Below, in pieces: positions 18,060-26,496 of a stretch of DNA of 64,000 nt (its first letter is position 1; every line of letters starts with the position of its first letter). Made by a program: the position numbers and the translations under genes. The notes beneath the pieces were generated by a model. The model was not told where the DNA came from and searched no databases. It worked only from the letters and a program-made list of their open reading frames with translations. The DNA comes from JAGRMG01 sp047975215. Lineage in GTDB: Bacteria; Pseudomonadota; Alphaproteobacteria; Rhodobacterales; Rhodobacteraceae. The stretch covers positions 1 to 64,000 of the forward strand of contig JBKEDD010000057.1 of the NCBI GenBank assembly GCA_047975215.1. The letters are read 5' to 3'.

Positions 18060-18417
18060 CGCAGGCGGCATTGACGGCCCGGAGCCGGGATTTGACAAAC
18101 TCATAGCCAAGGTGAAGGCGGATTTCGTGGAAAGCCTGCTGCAACGTACGATAGATCTGGAGAATGTCCGGGTGCTTCTGGATCGCGACGGCGCCACTGC
18201 GGGCGGGCTGTCGAAAGTCGCCGAAATCGCGCACAAGCTGGCCGGTGTCGCACCCAGTTTCGGCTTTCACGCCATGGGAGAAACCGCGTTGTCGATAGAC
18301 CGGGAATTGCAGAAACCGAACCCGTCCTCGGATATGCAGGCAGCATGGCACCGCAACCGGGACCAGGTCGAACATTTGCTGAATCTCATGGAAGACGCAA
18401 TGGACGGCGCCGTCTGA
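18043..18417 (+). CDS. HPt-domain phosphotransfer protein
   Basis: A 124-residue, all-helical protein with the HPt signature AHKLAGVAPSFGF, in which H64 is the probable phosphorylated histidine, followed by a Gly/Ser-rich turn and MGETALSIDRELQ. It overlaps the response regulator gene by 17 bp and so is probably translationally coupled to it. It likely relays phosphate between an unlinked hybrid kinase and the upstream regulator. The partner kinase cannot be identified from this window. Confidence 0.85.
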   Translation: MTTRSDAGGIDGPEPGFDKLIAKVKADFVESLLQRTIDLENVRVLLDRDGATAGGLSKVAEIAHKLAGVAPSFGFHAMGETALSIDRELQKPNPSSDMQAAWHRNRDQVEHLLNLMEDAMDGAV

Positions 18418-18430
18418 GGGCGCTTTTGCC

Positions 18431-18898
18431 CTATGCGATGCGGCCGTGACGGTCTTCCATGTCCTTGGCATAGTCGGCGACCTTCAGCGTGAACCGCCGG
18501 GTCAGCTTGGCCTTGGCCAGTTTCAGCGATTGCACGAACAGCCGTGCCGACAGCGTGTTGGGCGTCAGGGTCAGCTTCACCGACATGCGGGTGCGTCTTG
18601 GTGACAGCGCCAGCAACTCGATCTCCATGACAGAGTCGAGCCCCGGGCTGGTTGCGTCATAGCGCATGGCGTTGGGGCTGTCATAGCGGCTCAGGACAAG
18701 GTGCATCCGGCGTGCCTTGCCGCGCAGCATGAAGGTCACGTCCCATGACAACCCGGCGACCGGCTGGGCCGTTTCGCCGTTGCGCCGCACTTCTATCCCG
18801 CGCCGGATCGCCGAACGTTCGAACGCCTCGAAATCCGACAGCATGATGAAGACCTGACCGATCGGCGCCTCGATATCTTCGTTGCTCGAAAACTTCAT
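18431..18898 (-). CDS. SRPBCC (START-like) family protein
   Basis: A 155-residue protein with the fold pattern of the SRPBCC superfamily: an N-terminal strand and helix MKFSSNEDIEAPIGQVFIML, a central set of strands (SWDVTFMLRGKARRMHLVL) and a long C-terminal helix (ARLFVQSLKLAKAKLTRRF). Members bind hydrophobic ligands, but the ligand here is unknown. It is convergent with the HPt gene and precedes nothing on its own strand; nudC lies 38 bp upstream on the same strand and may be co-transcribed. Confidence 0.8.
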   Translation of the reverse strand: MKFSSNEDIEAPIGQVFIMLSDFEAFERSAIRRGIEVRRNGETAQPVAGLSWDVTFMLRGKARRMHLVLSRYDSPNAMRYDATSPGLDSVMEIELLALSPRRTRMSVKLTLTPNTLSARLFVQSLKLAKAKLTRRFTLKVADYAKDMEDRHGRIA

Positions 18899-18936
18899 CC
18901 TGCCTTGCCTGTTGGAAAGTTGCGCCGAGTTTGGTT

Positions 18937-19920
18937 CTAATCGAGCCGGTCCGCAAGCCAGTTCTGTAACAGGAAATGCGCAATCGCGCCCCGCCGCGCC
19001 GGCTTGAGATGCGGATTTTCACCCGCGAAAACGGACATCATGTCACCGCGTCCGACCCATATCGCATCCTCGATCTCGATCGGGTCGATTGTGATCTCGC
19101 GGGACAGCGCCTCGCCCCGGCAACCGATCATCAGCGAGGCCGGAAACGGCCAGGGCTGGCTGGCCAGGTACTCTACCGGTCCGACCCGGACAGAGGTTTC
19201 CTCGAATACCTCGCGGCGAACCGCGGCCTCAAGTGTCTCGCCCGGTTCAACGAACCCGGCGAGCAGCGAATACATGCCCTCGGGCCAGCCCGGCGAGCGG
19301 CCCATCAGCGCCGCGTCACCATGGGTGATCAGCATGATGACCACCGGATCGGTGCGCGGAAAATGCTGTGCCCCGCAGGACGGGCATGACCGTTGCCAGC
19401 CCGCCCTCGTCATCTGGCTTGCATTGCCGCAACGGGCGCAGAACCGGTGCGACAGGTGCCACGCCTCCAGGGCCTTGGCGGTAACCGCCAGCTCGGCATC
19501 GTGCGGCGCCAGGCGGTTCATCAGCCGGCGCAGTTCGGCGAATGCAAAATCCGTTGGCAGCAAGGGGTGATGCTGCTCGGATGTGTCGACGAACAGGTTC
19601 AGGGCTTCGGGATCCAGGTCGTCCGGCTCCCAGGCCGAGATATCCTGGGCAAAGCGTGGCGCGCCATCGGCCTCGAGTCCCATGAAGACCGGAACGTCTA
19701 GAACAGCGGCATGGCCCGAGGCGAGGATCGGATGATCCATCGGCACCAGCGCCAGGCGGTCGCGGTCGTCCCCTCGCACCATCGGCTTGCCGCGCCACAG
19801 CAGCAGACAGGCCGCCCGCGGATGCGCCCTTGCCCGTTCCAGCGCGGCGGCGTCGTCGCGGATATGCGCCGCCCGGTTCATGCCGGTGCCCCCGAACGTC
19901 ACCTGTTCCGCAAGTCTCAT
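18937..19920 (-). CDS. nudC: NAD(+) diphosphatase / NAD-capped RNA decapping NUDIX enzyme
   Basis: Hydrolyses NAD(H) to NMN(H) and AMP, and in studied bacteria removes NAD caps from RNA. The 327-residue protein has an N-terminal domain, a zinc-ribbon with CARCGN and CPSCGA, the NUDIX box G-F-V-E-P-G-E-T-L-E...REVFEE, and the NudC-specific SQPWPFPASLM. These features distinguish it from other NUDIX hydrolases. The ATG at 19920 (MRLAEQVTFGG) is chosen because the further upstream part of the frame is not conserved in character. Confidence 0.93.
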   Translation of the reverse strand: MRLAEQVTFGGTGMNRAAHIRDDAAALERARAHPRAACLLLWRGKPMVRGDDRDRLALVPMDHPILASGHAAVLDVPVFMGLEADGAPRFAQDISAWEPDDLDPEALNLFVDTSEQHHPLLPTDFAFAELRRLMNRLAPHDAELAVTAKALEAWHLSHRFCARCGNASQMTRAGWQRSCPSCGAQHFPRTDPVVIMLITHGDAALMGRSPGWPEGMYSLLAGFVEPGETLEAAVRREVFEETSVRVGPVEYLASQPWPFPASLMIGCRGEALSREITIDPIEIEDAIWVGRGDMMSVFAGENPHLKPARRGAIAHFLLQNWLADRLD

Positions 19921-20143
19921 GGGCCGCCCGCCTCTCTGCATTGTTGCGCACGCGCTCCGGCGTCGCGTGCCATGCGCTGCCATGGCCAGGCGTTTTTTTC
20001 AATGGCCGATCGTCCGGGTCGCGACGCCAGCCCCTATCGACGCCGACACAAACTTGCCACTCGTTTTCCCTATTGTCGGGCGGGTTTCATGTATTTTCAA
20101 TGCGTTGACTGGTCCGCCCATGGGCCGGACCAGAGCGAACGCA

Positions 20144-22072
20144 ATGTCATATCCTGACCGGCCGGCCGCCGGAACATCCACCGACCCCGCACAGGCCGCC
20201 CCGGACGGGCTGGCGCGCCTGCGCCTTCTGGCCACCACCGATCTGCACATGCAGCTTGCCGGCCATGACTATTATGCCGATCGCCCCGACCCGACGGGCG
20301 GGCTGACGCGCGTCGCCAGCCTGATCGCGGCGGCACGGGCCGAGGCCCGCGGCATGGGTGCCACCGTGTTGCTGCTGGACAATGGCGATGCCATGCAGGG
20401 TACGCCGATGGGCGATGTCATCACCACCCGATCCCCGCATGCGGACGTGCTGATGCGGGCCTTCGGGTATCTGCGCTATGATGCCCTTGGGTTGGGCAAC
20501 CACGACTTCAGCTTCGGGCTCGAGGCGCTGGAAGCCGTCCTTGCCGGGGCGCCCTGCCCGGTTCTGTCATCCAATCTCGACCGAACCACGCCGGAAACGT
20601 TGCGCCGCGTGGCGCCATTCGCGGTACTCGACCGCACCGTGAGGGCCGGGCACAGGGACCATGCGCTGCGCATCGGCGTGCTGTCGTTGCTGCCGCCGCA
20701 GACGGTCGAATGGGATGCGCATCTGCTGAAGGGCAGGCTGGCGGTTTCGGACATCCTGGACACCGCCCGCCGGCACGTTCCGGTTCTCAGGCGGCTGGGT
20801 TGTCAACTGATCGTGGCGCTGGCGCATTCCGGCATCGGCGCAAGCGAGGCCGCGCACGGCATGGAAAACGCGGTGATTCCGCTTGCCGCCGTTGACGGAA
20901 TAGACGCGATCGTTGCCGGTCATACGCATCTGCTGTTGCCCGGCCCGATGCGCGACGCGCCGGCCCATGTCGACCCCGACACCGGCACCGTGCACGGCAA
21001 GCCGGTGGTCATGGCCGGATCGGCCGGAACCCATCTTGGGGTGATCGACCTCGATCTTGCCGCGGATACCGATGGGCGCTGGCGTGTCGCGGGTGCGCGT
21101 TGCGCGCTGCGCCCCGTCGCCCGGCGGCGGCCTGACGGCCGGCCCGAGTCACTGGCGGCACATGATCCGCGCCTATCGCGGCTTGTCGCGCCCGCCCACG
21201 CCGCGACCCGGGCCGAGATGGCACGCCCGGTCGGGCGGACGGAGCGGCCGTTGCACAGCTATTTTTCGCTCTTCGCACCCGACCGCGCACTGGCTCTCGT
21301 GGCGGCGGCGCAGGCAGCGGCGCTGAGGCCGCATCTGGCGGGAACCGACGCCGAGGCACTACCGCTTCTGTCGGCCGCCGCTCCTGGCCGGTTCGGCGGC
21401 CGGGCCGGGCCGCAGAACTATACAGATGTACCGGCGGGGCCGGTGTCGCGCCGGCATCTCGCCGATCTGTGCGTGTTCGACAACCAGTTGCGCGCGCTGA
21501 TCGTCACCGGCGCGATGCTGCGGGACTGGCTTGAGGTGTCGGCGGGACAGTTCCACACCATCGCACCGGGCAGCCGGGGTGCGGCGCTGGTCGATGCGGC
21601 GATGCCAGGCCACGATTTCGACGTTCTGCATGGGGTGGAATACCGGATCGACCTGTCGGTGCCGGCCCGGTTTGGGCCGGAAGGGTCGCGGCGGGCGGGC
21701 AGCGGATCGCGTATCCGCGAGTTGCGCCATGACGGCCGCCCGGTGACGCCGGACCAACGTTTCGTGGTGGCGCTGAACAGCTACCGGGCCAACGGCGGGG
21801 GCCGCGCCCTGCCGCTGGCCAGAGCGACGCCGGTGGCGGTGCCGCCGCTTTCGATACGCGATGCGGTGGCCCAATGGCTCGCGGGACACGCAGCACCCGA
21901 TCCGCTGACCGCGACGGCAGCACCCTGGGCGTTCGCGCCAATGCCTGGGACGCACGTCAAGGCGCTGACCGGCCCGGGGGCGCTGGCACATGTGGACGAA
22001 CTGGCCGGGTTCGGTTGCGAACCGGACGGCATCGACGAAAACGGCTTTCTGCGCCTTTCGCTGTCGTTCTAA
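20144..22072 (+). CDS. 5'-nucleotidase / 2',3'-cyclic-nucleotide phosphodiesterase family protein (CpdB-like)
   Basis: A two-domain metallophosphoesterase of 642 residues. The N-terminal calcineurin-like domain shows the metal-binding series TTDLHMQL, LLDNGDAMQG, GLGNHDFSFG, VALAHSGIG and VAGHTHLLLPG. The C-terminal substrate-binding domain ends with NSYRANGGG, typical of 5'-nucleotidase_C. It probably scavenges phosphate from nucleotides. No convincing signal peptide is seen from this start, which is unusual because relatives are periplasmic; the ATG at 20120 adds only eight residues and a longer start would be needed for export. It is divergent from nudC. Confidence 0.88.
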   Translation: MSYPDRPAAGTSTDPAQAAPDGLARLRLLATTDLHMQLAGHDYYADRPDPTGGLTRVASLIAAARAEARGMGATVLLLDNGDAMQGTPMGDVITTRSPHADVLMRAFGYLRYDALGLGNHDFSFGLEALEAVLAGAPCPVLSSNLDRTTPETLRRVAPFAVLDRTVRAGHRDHALRIGVLSLLPPQTVEWDAHLLKGRLAVSDILDTARRHVPVLRRLGCQLIVALAHSGIGASEAAHGMENAVIPLAAVDGIDAIVAGHTHLLLPGPMRDAPAHVDPDTGTVHGKPVVMAGSAGTHLGVIDLDLAADTDGRWRVAGARCALRPVARRRPDGRPESLAAHDPRLSRLVAPAHAATRAEMARPVGRTERPLHSYFSLFAPDRALALVAAAQAAALRPHLAGTDAEALPLLSAAAPGRFGGRAGPQNYTDVPAGPVSRRHLADLCVFDNQLRALIVTGAMLRDWLEVSAGQFHTIAPGSRGAALVDAAMPGHDFDVLHGVEYRIDLSVPARFGPEGSRRAGSGSRIRELRHDGRPVTPDQRFVVALNSYRANGGGRALPLARATPVAVPPLSIRDAVAQWLAGHAAPDPLTATAAPWAFAPMPGTHVKALTGPGALAHVDELAGFGCEPDGIDENGFLRLSLSF

Positions 22073-22158
22073 GGCAGGTCGCCAGCGCGGCGATGGCTGT
22101 GCCTCTCTCGTGACCCGGTCGCGGGGCCGGGACAATCCCGGGTGACGCGGCATTCCAC

Positions 22159-22187
22159 TTTCAATAGTCGGGACCACAACATATAGT
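22159..22187 (+). promoter_or_regulatory. candidate sigma70-type promoter of mipZ
   Basis: TATAGT at 22182-22187 matches the -10 consensus at five of six bases. TTTCAA at 22159-22164 lies 17 bp upstream as a poor -35. It is 40 bp ahead of the mipZ ATG. This is sequence inference only. Confidence 0.4.
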
Positions 22188-22227
22188 AGCGTCGAAACTG
22201 CACAAACAAGGCAGGCACGGGCAGCAA

Positions 22228-23037
22228 ATGGCGCATATCATCGTCGTCGGAAACGAAAAGGGCGGGGCGGGGAAATCCACCGTCTCGATGCATGTCGCCA
22301 CCGCGCTGGCACGGCTTGGCCACAAGGTCAACGCGCTGGACCTGGACCTGCGCCAGCGCACGCTGGGCCGCTACTTCGAGAACCGCCGGGAATTCATGAA
22401 GAAGGCCGCGCTCGACCTGCCCAGCGCATATTGCCACGATCTGCCCGACATCGACCCGGCGGCGCTGAAACCGGGCGAGAACATCTACGATCACCGGCTT
22501 TCGGCGGCGGTGTCACGGCTTGAGCCCGACAGCGATTTCATCCTGATCGACTGTCCCGGCTCGCACACGCGGCTCAGCCAGGTGGCGCACAGCCTTGCCG
22601 ATACGCTGATAACGCCGCTGAACGACAGCTTTGTCGATTTCGACCTGTTGGCGCGCACCGACTCGCGGGGCGAAAAGATCCTTGGCCCGTCAGTCTATTC
22701 CGAGATGGTCTGGAATGCCCGGCAACTGCGCGCCCAGGCCGGCCTGAAACCGATCGACTGGGTGGTCGTGCGCAACCGTGTGGGCACGCAGCGAATGGTC
22801 AACAAGGAAAAGATGGAGCGCGCGGTGGCGATGCTGTCGGAACGTATCGGGTTCCGCGTGGCGCCGGGGTTCAGCGAGCGGGTGATCTTTCGCGAACTGT
22901 TCCCGCGCGGGCTGACACTGCTGGATCTGCGCGATATCGGGGTGAGCCAGCTCAACATCTCCAACGTCGCCGCCCGGCAGGAGTTGCGCGACATGATGAA
23001 GGCGTTGCACCTGCCCCGAGTCGAGGTGGAGTTCTGA
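22228..23037 (+). CDS. mipZ: division-plane positioning ATPase MipZ
   Basis: ParA/MinD-type ATPase that forms a bipolar gradient and inhibits FtsZ away from midcell in alphaproteobacteria. The 269-residue protein has a deviant Walker A motif (NEKGGAGKST, K11 to T18), the ALDLDLRQRTLGRYFENR block that is close to Caulobacter MipZ, and the Walker B region ILIDCPGSHTRLS. It lacks a parB neighbour, as expected for MipZ rather than ParA. The ATG at 22228 follows GGGCAG. A candidate promoter lies at 22159-22187. Confidence 0.94.
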   Translation: MAHIIVVGNEKGGAGKSTVSMHVATALARLGHKVNALDLDLRQRTLGRYFENRREFMKKAALDLPSAYCHDLPDIDPAALKPGENIYDHRLSAAVSRLEPDSDFILIDCPGSHTRLSQVAHSLADTLITPLNDSFVDFDLLARTDSRGEKILGPSVYSEMVWNARQLRAQAGLKPIDWVVVRNRVGTQRMVNKEKMERAVAMLSERIGFRVAPGFSERVIFRELFPRGLTLLDLRDIGVSQLNISNVAARQELRDMMKALHLPRVEVEF

Positions 23038-23134
23038 CGCCGCGACGCATCGGGCAAGAACCGGACGGCATATTGCCTGTCAACCCATGCGCCCGCTGGG
23101 GCGAATGCCGGAATCCGGCGAAACGATACGCGCC

Positions 23135-23371
23135 TTAGTTTCGCCAGTGGAACGGCACGATCACCAGCGCCCCGATCGAGGACACGATGGCGTTCATGCC
23201 CGCAGAACCAAAGCCGACGCCGAACATGATTCGTATGAAGTAGAACAGGAACGCGCCGCCGACGCATATGATGATGGATTGCAGGTATCCGTTCCGGGTG
23301 AATCCCGTCCTCTCGGACGCGTATCCGACGATGCCGGCGATCACCACGGTACCCATGAGCGTCAGAAACAA
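23135..23371 (-). CDS. small membrane protein, GlsB/YeaQ-like
   Basis: A 78-residue hydrophobic protein with three predicted helices and glycine-rich segments (VVIAGIVGYASERTGF, IIICVGGAFLFYFI, VSSIGALVIVPF). The layout resembles GlsB/YeaQ proteins but the match is weak. A TTG start at 23371 is preferred because AGGGAG lies six to seven bases ahead of it; the first ATG is at 23356. It lies 10 bp after fmt on the same strand and so ends that transcription unit. Function unknown. Confidence 0.65.
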   Translation of the reverse strand: MFLTLMGTVVIAGIVGYASERTGFTRNGYLQSIIICVGGAFLFYFIRIMFGVGFGSAGMNAIVSSIGALVIVPFHWRN

Positions 23372-23381
23372 GCCGGTCTCC

Positions 23382-24287
23382 CTACAGTTGCGTGCCTCTG
23401 GCCACCGGCCAGCCGCGCAGGAATGTCGCGACATCCTGCGCCGCCTTGCCGGCGCGTTGCAAGCGCGTCGGGCGAACCGCGCCGGTGCCACAGGCAATGG
23501 CAAGGGCGTCGTCCAATACCGTACCCGGCGGCCCAGACCCTTGCGCCGGTTGCGAGGACAGCAGCTTGACCCGCTCGCCGCCGATCTCGGCCCAGGCGCC
23601 GGGAAACGGCGACAGGCCCCGAATCATCCGGTCCACCTCGGTCGCGGGGCGGGTCCAGTCGATGCGCGCCTCGGCCTTGTCGATCTTGGCGGCATAGGTG
23701 ACGCCATCGGCGGGCTGGGGGTGTGGTACCAGTTCGTCCAGCCGCTCGAGTGCCGCAACGATCAGCGCCGCACCCATCGCCGACAGCCGGTCGTGCAACC
23801 GGCCCGTTGTCTCGGCTTCTTCTATGGCGGTGGATCGGCACATCAGCACCGGCCCTGTATCCAGCCCGGATTCCATCTGCATGATGCAGACGCCGGTTTC
23901 ACTATCGCCCGCCATGATCGCGCGGTGAATCGGTGCCGCCCCACGCCAGCGCGGCAGCAGGCTGGCGTGAATGTTGAGACAACCGCGCGCCGGTGCGTCC
24001 AGAACGGCCTGCGGCAGGATCAGGCCATAGGCCACGACCACCGCCACATCGGCGCGCAGCGCGGCGAATTCGGCCTGCGCCTCGGGCGTTCTCAACGTCG
24101 CGGGATGGCGTACCGGCAAACCCAGCGCCTCGGCCCGCGACTGCACCGGCGAGGGGCGATCTTTCTTGCCGCGCCCCGCCGGTCGGGGCGGCTGGCAATA
24201 GACGGCGGCGATCTCGTGCCCGGCCCCGGCCAGCGCATCCAGCACCGGAACCGAAAACCCGGGCGTTCCCATGAAAACGATCCGCAT
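23382..24287 (-). CDS. fmt: methionyl-tRNA formyltransferase
   Basis: Formylates initiator Met-tRNA using 10-formyltetrahydrofolate. The 301-residue protein begins MRIVFMGTPGFSVPVLDAL, the family start, and has the active-site block NIHASLLPRWRGAAPIHRAI, with Asn and His as catalytic residues, and the folate-site LDTGPVL. A C-terminal OB-type domain covers about 205-300. It is downstream of three deformylase-family genes, so formylation and deformylation of N-terminal methionine are encoded together, separated by a maoC-type gene. Confidence 0.95.
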   Translation of the reverse strand: MRIVFMGTPGFSVPVLDALAGAGHEIAAVYCQPPRPAGRGKKDRPSPVQSRAEALGLPVRHPATLRTPEAQAEFAALRADVAVVVAYGLILPQAVLDAPARGCLNIHASLLPRWRGAAPIHRAIMAGDSETGVCIMQMESGLDTGPVLMCRSTAIEEAETTGRLHDRLSAMGAALIVAALERLDELVPHPQPADGVTYAAKIDKAEARIDWTRPATEVDRMIRGLSPFPGAWAEIGGERVKLLSSQPAQGSGPPGTVLDDALAIACGTGAVRPTRLQRAGKAAQDVATFLRGWPVARGTQL

Positions 24288-24314
24288 GTGCCCCCCTTGC
24301 CGTTGCCGCCCGCG

Positions 24315-24779
24315 CTATTGCTGCCCGCGCGGGAAAATCCCCTTGCTGATGAAGTCCATCACCGGATTGCCGTCCTGGTTGCTTACCGTCACCTTGCTGA
24401 TGACGAAGCCGATCCCGGGCCGGCTTTTGGACGGCTTGAGGTCCAAGACCTCCATCCGTACCGAGAGCACATCGCCCGGATAGACCGGCCGGCGCCAGCG
24501 CAGCTCGTCAAGCCCGGGCGAACCCAGCGACTGCCCCGTCTTGTCCATGTTCTCGACCATCATCGCCATGGTCATCGCGCAGGTGTGCCAGCCGCTTGCG
24601 CAGAGGCCGCCGAACAGCGATGATTTCGCCGCCTCCGCGTCCAGGTGAAAGAACTGCGGATCGTACTTGCGCGCAAACTCGATCACCTCCTGTTCGGTCA
24701 CTTCATAGGCGCCGAATTCCTCGACCTGACCGATCCTGAAATGTTCGAACGGGATGAGAGAGCGGTTGTTCCGGGTCAT
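24315..24779 (-). CDS. MaoC-family hot-dog dehydratase
   Basis: A 154-residue single hot-dog-domain protein of the MaoC/enoyl-CoA hydratase type. The hydratase-2-like motif is present as YDPQFFHLDAEAAKSSLFGGL, with Asp and His in place, followed by SGWHTCAMTMAMM. R-specific hydration of enoyl-CoA or a related substrate is the likely reaction. The start at 24779 (MTRNNRSLIPFEHF) removes an upstream extension without family character. It lies between the third def gene and fmt with a 27-bp gap to fmt. There is no obvious functional link with deformylation. Confidence 0.85.
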   Translation of the reverse strand: MTRNNRSLIPFEHFRIGQVEEFGAYEVTEQEVIEFARKYDPQFFHLDAEAAKSSLFGGLCASGWHTCAMTMAMMVENMDKTGQSLGSPGLDELRWRRPVYPGDVLSVRMEVLDLKPSKSRPGIGFVISKVTVSNQDGNPVMDFISKGIFPRGQQ

Positions 24780-24888
24780 GGGTCTGCCTTGGTTTGTGTG
24801 AATCTGTTGGGCGAACAAGGTCCGATCTCGGGGTCCGGCGCAATCCCCGAATGTCCGCAAACCCGCCCGACGCGGCGTCGCATGGCAA

Positions 24889-25386
24889 TCATCGGCCCAG
24901 CTTTCCGGCCCGGCGCAGCAGCATGTCGCGTTTCACGCGCCCCAGCCGGTCGAAATACATCCGCCCGTTCAGGTGGTCGATCTGGTGCTGAACGCTGGTC
25001 GCCTCAAGCCCCACGAAATCGCGTTCGACGGTGGCGCCGTCCTGATCCATGAACCGCACGCTCACCGCGCGTGGGCGCGAGATCTCGGCCGACACGCCCG
25101 GCAGGTTCGGGCTGGCTTCCTCGTGTTTGCGCAATTCGATGCTGGCATGCAGTATCTCGGGATTGGCCAGGCGCAGCGCCCGGCCGCGTTCGGCCGAGGC
25201 ATCCACCACGGCAAGCTGCAACATCACCCCGATCTGGGGCGCGGCCAGACCGACCCCCGGCATCGCCTCCATCGTGTCGATCATGTCGTTCCAGATGCCG
25301 CGGATCGCGTCGTCGATTTCCGCGACAGGGGCGGCGGGCATACGCAGGCGCCGGTCGGGCCAGGGCAGGCAACGGCGCACGCTCAC
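24889..25386 (-). CDS. peptide deformylase-like protein lacking catalytic residues
   Basis: A 165-residue paralogue of the two deformylases just upstream. Motif 1 is intact (GVGLAAPQ, 44-51). Motif 2, normally EGCLS, reads EASPN (90-94), replacing the metal-binding cysteine with Ser92. Motif 3, normally HExDH, reads HQIDH (134-138), replacing the catalytic Glu with Gln. The two metal histidines remain. Ordinary deformylase activity is therefore unlikely, although the frame is intact and the fold appears preserved. The GTG start at 25386 overlaps the previous stop as GTGA, indicating coupled translation. It may be a regulatory or binding subunit, or act on something else. Confidence 0.85.
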   Translation of the reverse strand: MSVRRCLPWPDRRLRMPAAPVAEIDDAIRGIWNDMIDTMEAMPGVGLAAPQIGVMLQLAVVDASAERGRALRLANPEILHASIELRKHEEASPNLPGVSAEISRPRAVSVRFMDQDGATVERDFVGLEATSVQHQIDHLNGRMYFDRLGRVKRDMLLRRAGKLGR

Positions 25387-25883
25387 GCGCCGGGGCCCTC
25401 CAGATACGCCCGTTCCAGCCACATCCGCAGATCGGGCGCGATGCGGTCCAGCGTCACCATGCCGTTCAGATGGTCGAACTCGTGCTGGATGCAGCGCGCC
25501 TCCAGCCCGTCGAAATCGGCCATGTGGATGTCGCCCTCGGGCGCCGTCCATTGCACGGTAACGGCCTTGTGCCGTTCCACCGGAACCACGATTCCGGGTA
25601 TTGAAAGACAGCCCTCTTCGGCAACCACCGGCACCCGTTCGGCTGCCATGATGGTGGGGTTGATCATCGCCAGCGGCGTGCGCTCGCCATCCTTCCAGCC
25701 GCAATCCATGACGAAGATGCGCTTCATCACACCCACCTGGGGCGCCGCCAATCCACGGCCCGCCGCGGCATACATCGTCTCGAACATGTCCGCGACCAGA
25801 TCGTCCAGCGCCTCATGTCCGACCGGCGCGCACCTTTTCGACAGGCGCGGGTCGGGCCATTTCAGAATCGCAAGAACAGCCAC
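25383..25883 (-). CDS. def: peptide deformylase
   Basis: Second deformylase of the array, 166 residues. All three catalytic motifs are intact: GRGLAAPQVGV, EEGCLSIPG and QHEFDHLNG. The enzyme removes the formyl group from nascent proteins with Fe2+ or a similar metal. It starts with GTG at 25883, immediately after the stop of the first def gene, and its stop overlaps the start of the third. Two intact copies may differ in substrate preference or in sensitivity to inhibitors. Confidence 0.93.
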   Translation of the reverse strand: MAVLAILKWPDPRLSKRCAPVGHEALDDLVADMFETMYAAAGRGLAAPQVGVMKRIFVMDCGWKDGERTPLAMINPTIMAAERVPVVAEEGCLSIPGIVVPVERHKAVTVQWTAPEGDIHMADFDGLEARCIQHEFDHLNGMVTLDRIAPDLRMWLERAYLEGPGA

Positions 25884-26408
25884 CTACAGCCGCGCCCGCT
25901 CGCGTTTGAGCTTGGCCATCCTGCGGGTGATCATCTGGCGCTTGAGCGGCTTGAGGTAGTCTATGAACAGCTTGCCGTCCAGATGGTCGATCTCGTGTTG
26001 CACGCAGGTCGCCCAGAGACCGGAGAACTCCTGTTGCCGCTCTGCCCCGTCCCGATCGGTCCAGACCACCTCGACCTCGGCCGGGCGGGTCACTTCGGCA
26101 TATTGATCGGGGATCGAAAGACAGCCTTCCTCGTAGGTGTTCATCGCGTCCGACCGGGCCAACACCCGCGGGTTGAACATCACCGTCGGGCGCGGTGACG
26201 CGCCTTCCTCCTTGACGCAATCCAGCACGATCAGCCGTTCCAGAACGCCGACCTGCGGCGCGGCCAGCCCGATGCCGGGCGCATCATACATGGTGATTAG
26301 CATGTCGTCGGCCAGACTGCGCAATTCGTCGGTGATATCGGCCACCGGCGCGCAGACCTTCTTAAGGCGGGGATCGGGATGGATCAGGATCGGACGCTTC
26401 ATGCCCAC
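25884..26408 (-). CDS. def: peptide deformylase
   Basis: First deformylase of the array and probably the housekeeping one, 174 residues. The motifs are GIGLAAPQVGV, EEGCLSIPD and QHEIDHLDG, the canonical metal-binding and catalytic set. The N-terminus MKRPILIHPDPRLKKVCAPV, after two optional residues MG, fits the family. It leads the minus-strand run def-def-def-like-maoC-fmt. It is divergent from the aminotransferase-family gene at 26497, with 88 bp between. Confidence 0.95.
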   Translation of the reverse strand: MGMKRPILIHPDPRLKKVCAPVADITDELRSLADDMLITMYDAPGIGLAAPQVGVLERLIVLDCVKEEGASPRPTVMFNPRVLARSDAMNTYEEGCLSIPDQYAEVTRPAEVEVVWTDRDGAERQQEFSGLWATCVQHEIDHLDGKLFIDYLKPLKRQMITRRMAKLKRERARL

Positions 26409-26444
26409 GATTTAGGCGATCGGACAGGCCGCCGCAACGCCCCC

Positions 26445-26472
26445 TTGCACCTCGCGCAATTCCCGCTAGCTT
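26445..26472 (+). promoter_or_regulatory. candidate promoter of the MalY/PatB-type gene
   Basis: TTGCAC (26445-26450) and TAGCTT (26467-26472) are separated by 16 bp, and GGAGGGA follows before the ATG. The fit to sigma70 consensus is moderate. Confidence 0.3.
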
Positions 26473-26496
26473 GCCGGGGTTCAACCGGAGGGACCC

